Source: Opitutus sp. (lineage in GTDB: Bacteria > Verrucomicrobiota > Verrucomicrobiia > Opitutales > Opitutaceae). From it: DNA of 41,477 nt. Where the stretch lies: positions 1 to 41,477 of the forward strand of contig JANYAM010000288.1 in assembly GCA_025361365.1 (NCBI GenBank), read 5' to 3'. Below, piece by piece: positions 23,214-30,145 of this stretch (position 1 is the stretch's first letter; each line of letters starts with the position of its first letter). The notes beneath the pieces are model-generated. The model had not been told where the DNA came from. It saw only the letters and a list, made by a program, of their open reading frames with translations, and searched no databases. Made by a program: the position numbers and the translations under genes.

Positions 23214-24791
23214 CTACTCGAGATACAGCCCGTCGGCGACGACCGGCTTGATCGGCAGGGACTGCCAGCGCGCAGTGAACGAGTCGGTGTCATACCCGAA
23301 GAGCGGGGAGATTTCCAACCCGCATTTGGGCAAACCGGTGGCGTCGTTCTCGACCGTGGCACCCACGGCCCTCAGCCAGCGTGCAAACTGCCGGAGTTGG
23401 TCGTCGCGGCAGGTCTGCGGCGAGTCGACGCCCTCGGCGTTCTTGACCGGGCTGAAGTCGTCCGCCCGGGCCGTCTCGATCACGATGGAGTTGTCGGCAA
23501 AGGGCAGCGCATCGAAGACGAACATCTCGAACTTCACGCCGTTGGCCGACGACGGCCGGACGACGGCGCCCTTTTCATCGATAGTCTGGATCTTCTTGTC
23601 TGCGCGGTGAAAGGGCAAGGTCGGCACGGAAGCAGCCGTCGGGAAACCTGAAACCTGAGACCTGAGACCTGACGCCGAAACCTGAGTAGAAGACAAAGAA
23701 GCCTTGGGATCGGACCCTTCAGGTTTCAGGTTTCCGGTTTCAGGTTTCTGTTCGCCCGTCGCCATGCGGCGGGCGAACTCGCGGTCGATGATGTGGATTG
23801 CGATGCTGCCGGCGCTGTAGCGGAGCGACCCGTCGGCGTTCGTCTCCCGCTGCATCGCCATCGGCATGTCGCTGTATTCTACCACGACGACCTTGCCGTT
23901 CTGTCGGCAGAAATGCCCCACCTTCTCCTCGGGATAGGCCTTGGGGACCATCTTGCTCGACATGCCGGACTTCGCCAGCAGGTGAAAACCAATGAAGGCC
24001 GGATCGATGCAACGCACCAGCGGGTTGTCCACCTGGAAGTAACTGATGGTGTCGATGCCTTCTTTCGCCATCAAATCGAGCGCTCCGCTGCGATGCAACG
24101 CGCGCAGCGAGCCGCCATGACCATCGGGACTCAAGGCGAGCGACGAACGCGTCTCGAGCAGGATCTTGCCGTCGAAACCCACCGCCGGCATGCGACCCTG
24201 GCGGAAGAAATGCACGCGGGCTTTGTCCAAGCCGAAGAACTTGTTCGCCGCGAAGAACTGCTCCGTCTGCTCGTGGTTGGCGTGGCTGGTCATGATGAAC
24301 CAGTGTAGTGGCTTCCCGTAGCGCAGGCCGGCCGCCTTGATCTTTTCGGCGAAGACTTGGAAGAGGGGTTTATTTTTGAGCGGCGTGACGGCAAACGTTC
24401 CTTTCGGGCCGTCGTAGCCGAGGCGCGTCCCCTGCCCGCCCGCCACTGTGAATGCGGCCACGCGGCCCCCGCGCAACGCCGCTTCGCCCGCGGCCTTGGC
24501 CGCCGCCCACTTCGCCGGGTCGCCGTGCCCTTCGGAGCCCTTGGGCGAAGTAGGGCCGCCGTTCTCCGGCAGGCGCTCGCATGGCGCTGGCGCGAGGCCA
24601 GCAAGGTTCACGCCCGCCCCGCCTTGGTTCAGGACCAGCGTGCGGTTCAGGCGCTCGACCTCCACGAGATCGATCTCGGCCGCCTGGTTGGCCAGCGCGG
24701 CGCGTTCGCTCGGTGGCAGGAAATCCCAGAAGGCAAAAACCTGGCCCTGGCCGGCGGCTTGGTAGGAGGCGATCAATTGTTCAATTTCCAT
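23214..24791 (-). CDS. UDP-sugar pyrophosphorylase (UDPGP/UAP1-type)
   Basis: This 525-residue uridylyltransferase has the nucleotide-binding loop VAGGQGTRLGYDGPKG (residues 116-131), the uridine-binding region around MTSHANHEQTEQFF and the LPFHRADKK and FEMFVFDALPF blocks typical of UDP-N-acetylhexosamine pyrophosphorylases (UAP1/AGX). It would join UTP and a sugar 1-phosphate to give UDP-sugar. Residues 346-391 (starting GEQKPETGNLKPEGS and including GLRSQVSGF) are not family sequence; they are translated dispersed arrays lying between REFARRMA and LPFHRADKK. A further repeat-derived stretch is at about residues 76-94 (ENGGPTSPKGSEGHGDPAK). Despite these the frame is open throughout. Substrate (GlcNAc, GalNAc or glucose) is not certain. 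Confidence 0.9.
   Translation of the reverse strand: MEIEQLIASYQAAGQGQVFAFWDFLPPSERAALANQAAEIDLVEVERLNRTLVLNQGGAGVNLAGLAPAPCERLPENGGPTSPKGSEGHGDPAKWAAAKAAGEAALRGGRVAAFTVAGGQGTRLGYDGPKGTFAVTPLKNKPLFQVFAEKIKAAGLRYGKPLHWFIMTSHANHEQTEQFFAANKFFGLDKARVHFFRQGRMPAVGFDGKILLETRSSLALSPDGHGGSLRALHRSGALDLMAKEGIDTISYFQVDNPLVRCIDPAFIGFHLLAKSGMSSKMVPKAYPEEKVGHFCRQNGKVVVVEYSDMPMAMQRETNADGSLRYSAGSIAIHIIDREFARRMATGEQKPETGNLKPEGSDPKASLSSTQVSASGLRSQVSGFPTAASVPTLPFHRADKKIQTIDEKGAVVRPSSANGVKFEMFVFDALPFADNSIVIETARADDFSPVKNAEGVDSPQTCRDDQLRQFARWLRAVGATVENDATGLPKCGLEISPLFGYDTDSFTARWQSLPIKPVVADGLYLE
23646..23686 (-). repeat. Heptanucleotide array (ACCTGAR x4 plus 1) inside the pyrophosphorylase gene
   Basis: Four units (23646-23673) plus a separate unit (23680-23686) encode GLRSQVSGF on the minus strand. 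Together with the array at 23719-23746 they make up the extra residues. Confidence 0.9.
23719..23746 (+). repeat. Heptanucleotide array (TCMGGTT x4) inside the pyrophosphorylase gene
   Basis: Four units in opposite orientation to the 23646 array. On the minus strand they encode KPETGNLKPE, the same peptide as in the GspB-like protein. Confidence 0.9.
24510..24566. repeat. REP-like repeat inside the pyrophosphorylase gene
   Basis: The segment beginning TCGCCGTGCCCTTCGGAGCC resembles 26657-26705 in the GspB-like gene (first 12 bases identical, similar spacing after). It is translated in frame on the minus strand into a Gly/Pro/Ser-rich stretch before the nucleotide-binding loop. Confidence 0.65.
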
Positions 24792-24810
24792 GGCGGGATT
24801 CAGGAATTTT

Positions 24811-24893
24811 CGCCGCGGATAGCGCGGATGATACGGATAAATGAGGAGTCGGGTTACATGTTCCCATCCGTGCCATCTGCGTTATCCGCGGGA
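24811..24893. repeat. Palindromic dispersed repeat downstream of the FtsB-like gene
   Basis: An imperfect inverted repeat of 83 bases with ends CGCCGCGGATAGCGCGGATG and ATCTGCGTTATCCGCGG lies between the FtsB-like gene and the pyrophosphorylase gene. It is the same family as 25218-25306. Nothing else is seen in this gap. Confidence 0.85.
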
Positions 24894-24911
24894 ATGCATT
24901 GGTCGTCATCT

Positions 24912-25202
24912 TCATTTCTTCTCCTCTTCGAACCTAAAAACAAACTCCGCGCCCTTGGCGTAGCCGAGCTTCTGGCGGATCAGTTGTTCGACCAGGACCG
25001 GATCGTGGCGCAACTGCTCCAGGTATTTTTCCTGGGTGGACAGCCGCGCTTCCGCGTCGGCCAGCCGGCGCTGGTTGAGGCTCTCCTGGCCGCGCAGCGC
25101 GGTGATGTCGCGGTGCATCTGCACGAAGAAGCTCACGGCCCACAGGGTTACCCCCACAAATAGCGCGCCATAAAATCCAAGGATCAGCTTGCTGAAATTC
25201 AT
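24912..25202 (-). CDS. FtsB/DivIC-type septum formation initiator
   Basis: This 96-residue protein has a short cytoplasmic start, one membrane helix (about residues 6-26, LILGFYGALFVGVTLWAV) and a coiled coil (EARLSTQEKYLEQLRHDP) that ends in VEQLIRQKLGYAKGAEFVFRF. The KLGYAKxxE ending is the DivIC/FtsB hallmark. In characterised bacteria this protein forms the FtsQLB complex and helps activate septal cell-wall synthesis. ATG 25202 (MNFSKLI) is chosen; in-frame sequence upstream is a dispersed palindrome. It is bracketed by two copies of one palindromic repeat (24811-24893 and 25218-25306). Confidence 0.88.
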   Translation of the reverse strand: MNFSKLILGFYGALFVGVTLWAVSFFVQMHRDITALRGQESLNQRRLADAEARLSTQEKYLEQLRHDPVLVEQLIRQKLGYAKGAEFVFRFEEEKK

Positions 25203-25217
25203 GCCAAGCCCTCGGAA

Positions 25218-25306
25218 TTTCCCGCGAATAGCGCGGATGCAGCGGATAAAGGCATATCCAGGATGGTTTGTTTCCATCCGTGTTCATCCGCGTGATCCGC
25301 GGGAAA
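25218..25306. repeat. Palindromic dispersed repeat upstream of the FtsB-like gene
   Basis: Arms TTCCCGCGAATAGCGCGGAT and ATCCGCGTGATCCGCGGGAA form an inverted repeat about 89 bases long. The same core recurs at 24811-24893 and as a fragment inside a kinase gene (39658-39690). Confidence 0.85.
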
Positions 25307-25441
25307 ATGCTTTGGTGCGGTTCGATTCATTCTGTCTGCCCAATCCGTGGTCAAAAGCCCGGCACGGGCAACGTTTTTCAAAACCTATTCACGCGGTTTT
25401 GGCGTGCTTTTTCCCGTGCGGCCCAGATAGTTGCCCACGCG

Positions 25442-26257
25442 ATGTATCAAAGCTACTACGGTTTTACGGAGATGCCGTTTCACATCACTCCGGACCCGAA
25501 GTTCCTCTACCTCAGCGCCACCCACCAGGAAGCCCTGCAGCACCTGAAATACGGCGTTTCCGAGAAAAAGGGCTTCATCGTGCTCATCGGCGAGGTCGGC
25601 TGCGGCAAGACCACCCTCTGCCGCAAATTCCTGAGTGAACTCGACCCCAACCACTACGACACCGCCTTGGTCCTCAATCCGCGCGTCACCGAGACGCAGA
25701 TGCTCAAGGCCATCCTGACCGAGCTCGGCGAACCCAACCTCGCCCGCAGCAAGAACGACCTCGTCGCCCAGATGAACCAGGTGCTGCTCGACCGCATCGC
25801 CAACGGTCGCGAGATCGTCCTCATCATCGACGAGGCCCAAAACCTTTCCTTCGAGGTCTTCGAGCAGGTGCGCCTCCTATCCAATCTCGAGACCGACAAG
25901 CAAAAGCTCCTGCAGATCGTCCTGATGGGCCAGACCGAGTTGAAGGACCGCCTCGCCGCCGAGGAACTCCGCCAGCTCCGCCAGCGCATCCTCGTCCACT
26001 ACGAGCTGCGGCCCTTCACCCGCGACGAGATGGACCGCTACATCCACCACCGCCTGACGGTGTCCGGCAGCATGGGCCGGCCCCATTTCACGCCCTGGGC
26101 GCTGCGCCACCTCTTCAAGGCCAGCCGCGGAATTCCGCGCATCATCAACAATCTTTGCGACAAGTCGATTCTCTCGGCCTTCATCCGCGAATCCGACGAA
26201 GTCAACTACTGGGACGCCCGCCGCGCCGCGAAGGATCTGGAAAAGCTCACGGATTAA
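25442..26257 (+). CDS. ExeA-like AAA ATPase of a type II secretion / pilus system
   Basis: This 271-residue AAA ATPase begins MYQSYYGFTEMPFHITPDPKF, the family start. It has Walker A GEVGCGKTT (about residues 50-58), Walker B IVLIIDEAQNLS, sensor-type GQTELKDRL and a C-terminal lid (ASRGIPRIINNLCDKSILSAF). ExeA in Aeromonas pairs with ExeB to help the secretin cross the peptidoglycan. Here the ATPase part is complete but the C-terminal peptidoglycan-binding domain of full ExeA is missing, so it is a short version. The downstream gene encodes a GspB/ExeB-like protein, 117 bases away, so the two probably act together. ATG 25442 is chosen; the upstream extension is not family sequence. Confidence 0.93.
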   Translation: MYQSYYGFTEMPFHITPDPKFLYLSATHQEALQHLKYGVSEKKGFIVLIGEVGCGKTTLCRKFLSELDPNHYDTALVLNPRVTETQMLKAILTELGEPNLARSKNDLVAQMNQVLLDRIANGREIVLIIDEAQNLSFEVFEQVRLLSNLETDKQKLLQIVLMGQTELKDRLAAEELRQLRQRILVHYELRPFTRDEMDRYIHHRLTVSGSMGRPHFTPWALRHLFKASRGIPRIINNLCDKSILSAFIRESDEVNYWDARRAAKDLEKLTD

Positions 26258-26272
26258 GCGCGCTCGCCGAGA

Positions 26273-26360
26273 AAGCTGAAACTTGAAAGCTGAAATCAAT
26301 GCCTCAATCTCAAAAATTCCCTCTGTTTGCTTTTCAGCCTTCAGCCTTCAGCCTTCAGTT
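26273..26360 (+). repeat. Two heptanucleotide arrays upstream of the GspB-like gene
   Basis: The first array (26273-26293: AAGCTGA, AACTTGA, AAGCTGA) and the second (26333-26360: TTCAGCC x3, TTCAGTT) differ in unit; the second is partly the inverse of the first. The ATG at 26375 follows 14 bases after the second array. They fill the gap after the ExeA-like gene. Confidence 0.88.
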
Positions 26361-26374
26361 TTCCAGTAAACTCC

Positions 26375-27124
26375 ATGAGTTTAATTAACGACGCCCTTAA
26401 GAAGGCCCAGAAGCAGCGGACCGGCGACGCCCCGTCGCTGGGTTCGATGCCGAGCGTTGGCGGACAGTCGGCCGCGTCCATCTCCCGCAGCGGCAAATCG
26501 AGCGGCAACCCGCTGCTGCTTCCGGCCGGCATCGGCGCCGGCGTGCTGGTCCTGGCGATCGGCGGCTATTTGGCGCTGAGACAGAAACCTGAAACCGGAA
26601 ACCTGAAACCGGAAGGTTCCAAGGCCACGGCCGCTTCCAATGTAGGGTCACCGCTCGCCGTGCCCTCCGGAGCCTCAAGCGAAGGACGGGCCGGCGGACC
26701 GGCGGTCGTGGCAAGTCCGTCGTCTGTCGTCCGGCCTCCGTCGTCTGAGCCGGCCGCCGCTCCGGCTTTCACCCTTCAGGTCGCACCAAAAGCGGAGACA
26801 CCGCCGGCATCTCAGGGCTCCTCGTCAGCCGTAGGCCCGGCGAAGGCTGAAGGTTTCAGGTCTCAGGTTTCCGCGCCGGTTCAAGCTTCAGAGCCGGCGA
26901 AACCGGCTCTGAAACTTGAACCGCGCGCGATGACCTTCATCGAGAACATCAAGGTGGCGGGCATCCGCGCCTCGGCCACGGACAGCAAGGTGCTGATGAA
27001 CGACCGCGTCTACCGTGTCGGCGACATGGTCGAGCACGAGATGGCGCTCAAGCTCGTGGGCATCACCAGCAACTCCCTCACCTTCGAGGACGAGCACGGC
27101 GGCCGCTTCACCCGGACCTTCTGA
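26375..27124 (+). CDS. GspB/ExeB-like protein with repeat-built linker
   Basis: This 249-residue protein begins MSLINDALKKAQKQR, typical of GspB/ExeB-type proteins. It has a membrane helix at about residues 48-68 (LLLPAGIGAGVLVLAIGGYLAL), a long low-complexity linker (69-183) and a C-terminal domain (184-249, MTFIENIKVAGIRASATDSKVLMND and so on to FTRTF) like the GspB C-terminal SH3-like domain that binds the secretin N-domain. The linker is mostly built from dispersed DNA repeats in frame: KPETGNLKPE (71-80), NVGSPLAVPSGASS (89-102), SSVVRPPSSEP (116-126), EGFRSQVS (159-166) and VQASEPAKPALKLEP (169-183). It lies downstream of the ExeA-like ATPase. Confidence 0.87.
   Translation: MSLINDALKKAQKQRTGDAPSLGSMPSVGGQSAASISRSGKSSGNPLLLPAGIGAGVLVLAIGGYLALRQKPETGNLKPEGSKATAASNVGSPLAVPSGASSEGRAGGPAVVASPSSVVRPPSSEPAAAPAFTLQVAPKAETPPASQGSSSAVGPAKAEGFRSQVSAPVQASEPAKPALKLEPRAMTFIENIKVAGIRASATDSKVLMNDRVYRVGDMVEHEMALKLVGITSNSLTFEDEHGGRFTRTF
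26587..26614 (-). repeat. Heptanucleotide array (ACCKGAA x4) in the GspB-like linker
   Basis: Four alternating units ACCTGAA/ACCGGAA are read on the plus strand as KPETGNLKPE. On the minus strand it is TTCMGGT-like, the same as 23719-23746 in the pyrophosphorylase gene. Confidence 0.9.
26641..26751 (+). repeat. REP-like repeat and heptanucleotide array in the GspB-like linker
   Basis: Bases 26641-26661 (TGTAGGGTCACCGCTCGCCG) match pdhC 19549 with two differences and encode NVGSPLA in both. The following 26657-26705 resembles the pyrophosphorylase repeat. Bases 26717-26751 are five 7-base units (CCGTCGT, CTGTCGT, CCGGCCT, CCGTCGT, CTGAGCC) encoding a SSVVRPPSSEP peptide. Confidence 0.75.
26849..26923 (+). 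repeat. Heptanucleotide array and 21-bp palindrome in the GspB-like linker
   Basis: A short TCAGGTY array (26849-26869, three units, the first imperfect) encodes GFRSQVS. A near-perfect inverted repeat follows: arms 26877-26897 and 26903-26923, one mismatch, 5-nt loop. Both lie in frame. Confidence 0.85.
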
Positions 27125-27287
27125 CGCGGCTCATTTTTCAGCAGGCAGCGCGGGCCAGAGTTCCTGCCGGTCCATCCTCTTTGGGCAAATCCTGGCGGGC
27201 GGCTGAAGCACGATCATCGCCATTCCGCCCCTTACCTCCCCCTTGGCCGCAGTGGCGCTGGGCCCGGCGGCCCGGCGCGCGTCCCGT

Positions 27288-27632
27288 TCATTTTCCCCCA
27301 TAGAGCGGACCAAGAAACATCATTAGCACAAAGCTGACATAGAGAAATAGGATGGGGTAACCGGGCAGGATCATCAGGCAGAGGGCGACTACTCCCCGCC
27401 AGTCCCAACGACTGTTCCGGGCTACGCTCAGTCGCCACACGCCGAGCAGGGCCAGAGTGAAACCCACCACGCTCAACGTGCCAAACAATACCAATTTCGG
27501 CCAGCCCAGCTTGGGACTGTCCAGATACTTGGTGAGCCATCCGGTGAGAATGAGCATGGTCACCGCCCCAAAAATTCCCGCGGTGCCCTGCATCAGGGCT
27601 CGGTGCCGCACGTTGAGTTCCAGTTTTTCCAT
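27288..27632 (-). CDS. Small 114-residue integral membrane protein, unknown
   Basis: Three or four hydrophobic helices are visible: TAGIFGAVTMLILTGWL, KLVLFGTLSVVGFTLALLGV, and a C-terminal pair in WRGVVALCLMILPGYPILF and SFVLMMFLGPLY. ATG 27632 (MEKLELNVRHRAL) gives a charged cytoplasmic start. No family is recognised. It is convergent with the GspB-like gene and divergent from the FHA/cyclase gene. The 260 bases before 27893 contain no other gene I can support, nor a clear promoter. Confidence 0.75.
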   Translation of the reverse strand: MEKLELNVRHRALMQGTAGIFGAVTMLILTGWLTKYLDSPKLGWPKLVLFGTLSVVGFTLALLGVWRLSVARNSRWDWRGVVALCLMILPGYPILFLYVSFVLMMFLGPLYGGK

Positions 27633-27892
27633 GAGCGGGAATGGAGCGCTTGCGGGGATTATCCGTCGCTCCCATGGCATATCCAATCAGGTGCCAAGGC
27701 CGGGGCAACACTAAGAAAACAGCCGCACCTGAAAACGCGCACGTGGTGATGGAACGGAGCGCAGCGCTTATTGCCAAACAATACCGCGCCCACGGAATCG
27801 CTGGGAAAAGCGCCCTCGGGCGTGGGGGGATCCGGCGCGCCGCGGCATTTTCGAGCTAGCGGTCCGCCCCGCACTTGCTATCTCCCTTGTCT

Positions 27893-28759
27893 GTGGAGAT
27901 CGCTTTCCTGCAACACGCCGACGGCAACCGCACCCGCCTGGATCGCCCGGTCTCGCTCGGGCGCAGTTCCGCGAGCGATATCCCGCTAAGCGACACCGAA
28001 TGCTCCCGCCGCCACGCCCTGCTCAATCCCCAGGCCGGAGGCGAAGTCTGGGTGGTCGACCTGGGCAGCACCAACGGCACCTATCTCAACGGCCGCCGGC
28101 TCTCCCGTCCCACCCGGCTGGCCGATGGCGACCGCCTCGCGCTCGGTAAATGCGAGTTCACTTTCCGCGGCCCGGCGACCAAGCCCGCGCGCACCGCCGC
28201 CGAGCCGGGTGTGACGCAGATGGTTACCCTGCCGGTGATCAAGAGCGAGCGAGCGTGGCTGCTCCTCGCGGACATCGAGGGCTTCACCCCGTTCTCGCAG
28301 CAACACCCGCCGGAGGAGGTTTCGCGGCGGGTCGGCGGCTGGCTGGCGGCCTGCAGCGGAGTTTTTGCCGACCACAAAAATGACATCCAGACTTTCCTGG
28401 GCGATGGCTTTCTCGCGTATTTCCCGATCAAGGCGGTCCCTCCCGCCAAGTTCTTCGCCCTGCTGGCCAGCCTGCGCACCCTGCAGGGCGACACGTCCCA
28501 CCTGCCCTTCCGGTTGGTCGTGCACTACTCCGATATCACACTCGGCGGCGGCGCTGGCGGCGGCATCGAGTCGGTGCTTGGTCCCGGCGTGAACTATCTT
28601 TTCCGCATGGAAAAAGTTGCCGGCGCCGCGAAAGCCCGCGTCGCGGCGACCAAGGACGCGCTCGAGGGCTGGCCCGCGCCCAAGCCCGCCGCCCGCGCGT
28701 TGCCGGCCACTGCGCTCAAGGGATTTGAGGGCGAGCATGTGCTCTACGCCTTGGCCTGA
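27893..28759 (+). CDS. FHA domain fused to a class III nucleotide cyclase-like domain
   Basis: From GTG 27893 this is a 288-residue protein. An FHA domain (about residues 5-95) has the phosphothreonine-binding positions GRSSASDI, DTECSRRHALL and DLGSTNGTYLNG. A class III cyclase-like domain follows (about 118-285): metal Asp127 in LLADIEGFTPFS, Asp171 in FLGDGFLAYF, and the Asn234/Arg238 pair in GPGVNYLFRME all fit an active site. The adenine-selecting Lys position seems to be Thr (QTFLGD). The protein would bind phosphothreonine and might make a cyclic nucleotide, linking the kinases and phosphatase of this locus to a second messenger; that is inferred. Cyclase activity cannot be assumed. 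It is convergent with the operon of PP2C and SPFH genes. Confidence 0.85.
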   Translation: MEIAFLQHADGNRTRLDRPVSLGRSSASDIPLSDTECSRRHALLNPQAGGEVWVVDLGSTNGTYLNGRRLSRPTRLADGDRLALGKCEFTFRGPATKPARTAAEPGVTQMVTLPVIKSERAWLLLADIEGFTPFSQQHPPEEVSRRVGGWLAACSGVFADHKNDIQTFLGDGFLAYFPIKAVPPAKFFALLASLRTLQGDTSHLPFRLVVHYSDITLGGGAGGGIESVLGPGVNYLFRMEKVAGAAKARVAATKDALEGWPAPKPAARALPATALKGFEGEHVLYALA

Positions 28760-28794
28760 ATCGGCCGGCGCGTCGCCGGCGGGGCCCCGACAAA

Positions 28795-29178
28795 TCAGCC
28801 CTTGGCCGGCTTGCTCCGCCGCAGCAACAGGAGCGAACGGATGGCCGTGGTAGTGTGCCGGACTTTCCCGCCGTCGGAAAGGTATTCAAGGTTGCCGCCA
28901 CAGAACAGGATGCCCGGCTTGATGCTGCTGGACTGGCCGAAGGTGCAACCCTGGATGCGCACGGCGCCGTGCGGCCGGTCGTTCCGGTTGGTGGTGAGCA
29001 CGACCTGGCCCTTGTCGTTCCATTCAAAACCGTAGCGGGTGTGCAACGTCTCGACCACAAGTCGCTCGCCAGGGTGCAGACCCGAAAGATCAACCTCGGG
29101 CAGACCGAGCGCACTGTGGGCCCGCAGAAACGATTCCCAGTCGGAGCCGAAGCCCAGGTTGCTGTTGGCCGTATCCAT
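28795..29178 (-). CDS. Hypothetical 127-residue protein in the PP2C operon
   Basis: ATG 29178 has AGGAGA 9 bases upstream. The product starts MDTANSNLGFGSDWESFLRA, with a middle segment of beta-rich character (FEWNDKGQVVLTTNRND, GAVRIQGCTFGQSSSIKPG) and a basic end. No signal peptide or membrane segment. I do not recognise the family. It is the last gene of the operon lipoprotein, lipoprotein, SPFH, PP2C, this gene, with a 16-base gap to PP2C, so a role with the phosphatase is plausible but unproven. Confidence 0.8.
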   Translation of the reverse strand: MDTANSNLGFGSDWESFLRAHSALGLPEVDLSGLHPGERLVVETLHTRYGFEWNDKGQVVLTTNRNDRPHGAVRIQGCTFGQSSSIKPGILFCGGNLEYLSDGGKVRHTTTAIRSLLLLRRSKPAKG

Positions 29179-29194
29179 GCGGTTTCTCCTGCCC

Positions 29195-29998
29195 CTACGC
29201 GGGCAAGGCGCGGGCCAGCAACACGGTGATGTTGTCCGGTCCACCCGCCTCATTGGCGGCGGCCACGAGGGTGGCTGCGGCCGAGCCGATTTTCCCCTCG
29301 GCCAGAACCTGGTCGCTGACGCGGGCGAGATTGGCGCCGAGCGGACCATAGAGGCCGTCGCTGCACAGCAGCCACACATCGCCGGTCTCCCAGGCGGTTT
29401 CGATGATCTGCGGCTCGATCGGCGCGCCGTCGCCACCCATGGCCTGTTCCAGCAGAGAGCGGAATTTTAAGCGGCTGGCCACGGCCTCCGTCAGCTCGCC
29501 GCGCCGCACCATGCCGGCGCCGACACTTTGGTCCTCGGTGAGTTGGCTCCACGCCCCGCCCCGTCGCTGGTAGATCCGACTATCACCCACGTGGCCAAGG
29601 ACGAGTTTGCCGCCAGGCTTCAGCCAGAGCACCGAAAGGGTGGCACCCATGCCATGCAGCTCGGGGGTTTTTTCCCCCGTGGCGGACAAGGCTTGGTGCA
29701 CCTCCAAGATCGCCTCACGCATCGCTGCGTCAGGCTTCCCCGCGGCCGACCGGCGCCCGAGACCGTCCGCCAGATGGTCCACACAGAACCGGCTGGCAAC
29801 CTCACCGCCACGGGCGCCGCCGATGCCGTCACTGACAATGTAGAGCGCACCATCCCTGGGCCAGGCCGGGCTCCCTTCCCCGAGCGGAGTGGATTTGCCG
29901 TCCAGCGCGAATGCGCCCCACGAATCCTCATTGTTAGAACGCCGCCGGCCGAGATCGGACGAGGCCGCCCAGTCCAGTTGCGATGCGATAGCAGTCAT
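29195..29998 (-). CDS. PP2C-family Ser/Thr protein phosphatase
   Basis: This 267-residue phosphatase has the PP2C metal motifs in order: SNNEDSW (Asp25), YIVSDGIGGARGG (Asp57/Gly58), GATLSVLWLKPGG, GHVGDSRIYQRR, LLCSDGLYG and the terminal GGPDNITVLLAR. It would remove phosphate from Ser/Thr residues using two Mn2+/Mg2+ ions and no regulatory domain is attached. Length fits single-domain PP2C proteins such as those paired with Hanks kinases. ATG 29998 (MTAIASQLDW) is chosen. It lies in the operon with SPFH and lipoprotein genes; the kinases encoded 5-11 kb away are likely opponents. The 147 bases between the SPFH gene and this one hold nothing recognisable. Confidence 0.95.
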   Translation of the reverse strand: MTAIASQLDWAASSDLGRRRSNNEDSWGAFALDGKSTPLGEGSPAWPRDGALYIVSDGIGGARGGEVASRFCVDHLADGLGRRSAAGKPDAAMREAILEVHQALSATGEKTPELHGMGATLSVLWLKPGGKLVLGHVGDSRIYQRRGGAWSQLTEDQSVGAGMVRRGELTEAVASRLKFRSLLEQAMGGDGAPIEPQIIETAWETGDVWLLCSDGLYGPLGANLARVSDQVLAEGKIGSAAATLVAAANEAGGPDNITVLLARALPA

Positions 29999-30145
29999 GG
30001 CTGGCCTTAACTTAGATACCGCCTGGTCCGGCCACTGCGGCTGAGGATTGTTTCCGGCGAGTGGGGTTGAAAATCTGGCCGCGGGCAAAACCGCGGATGA
30101 TCGCACCCGAGTCGAGATCGTCCATGGAGAGACGCGAGCGGACGG

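Noticed and set aside
23070-23746. CRISPR-like array
   Set aside because: Repeats are 7 bases in direct tandem with no spacers, and there are no cas genes.
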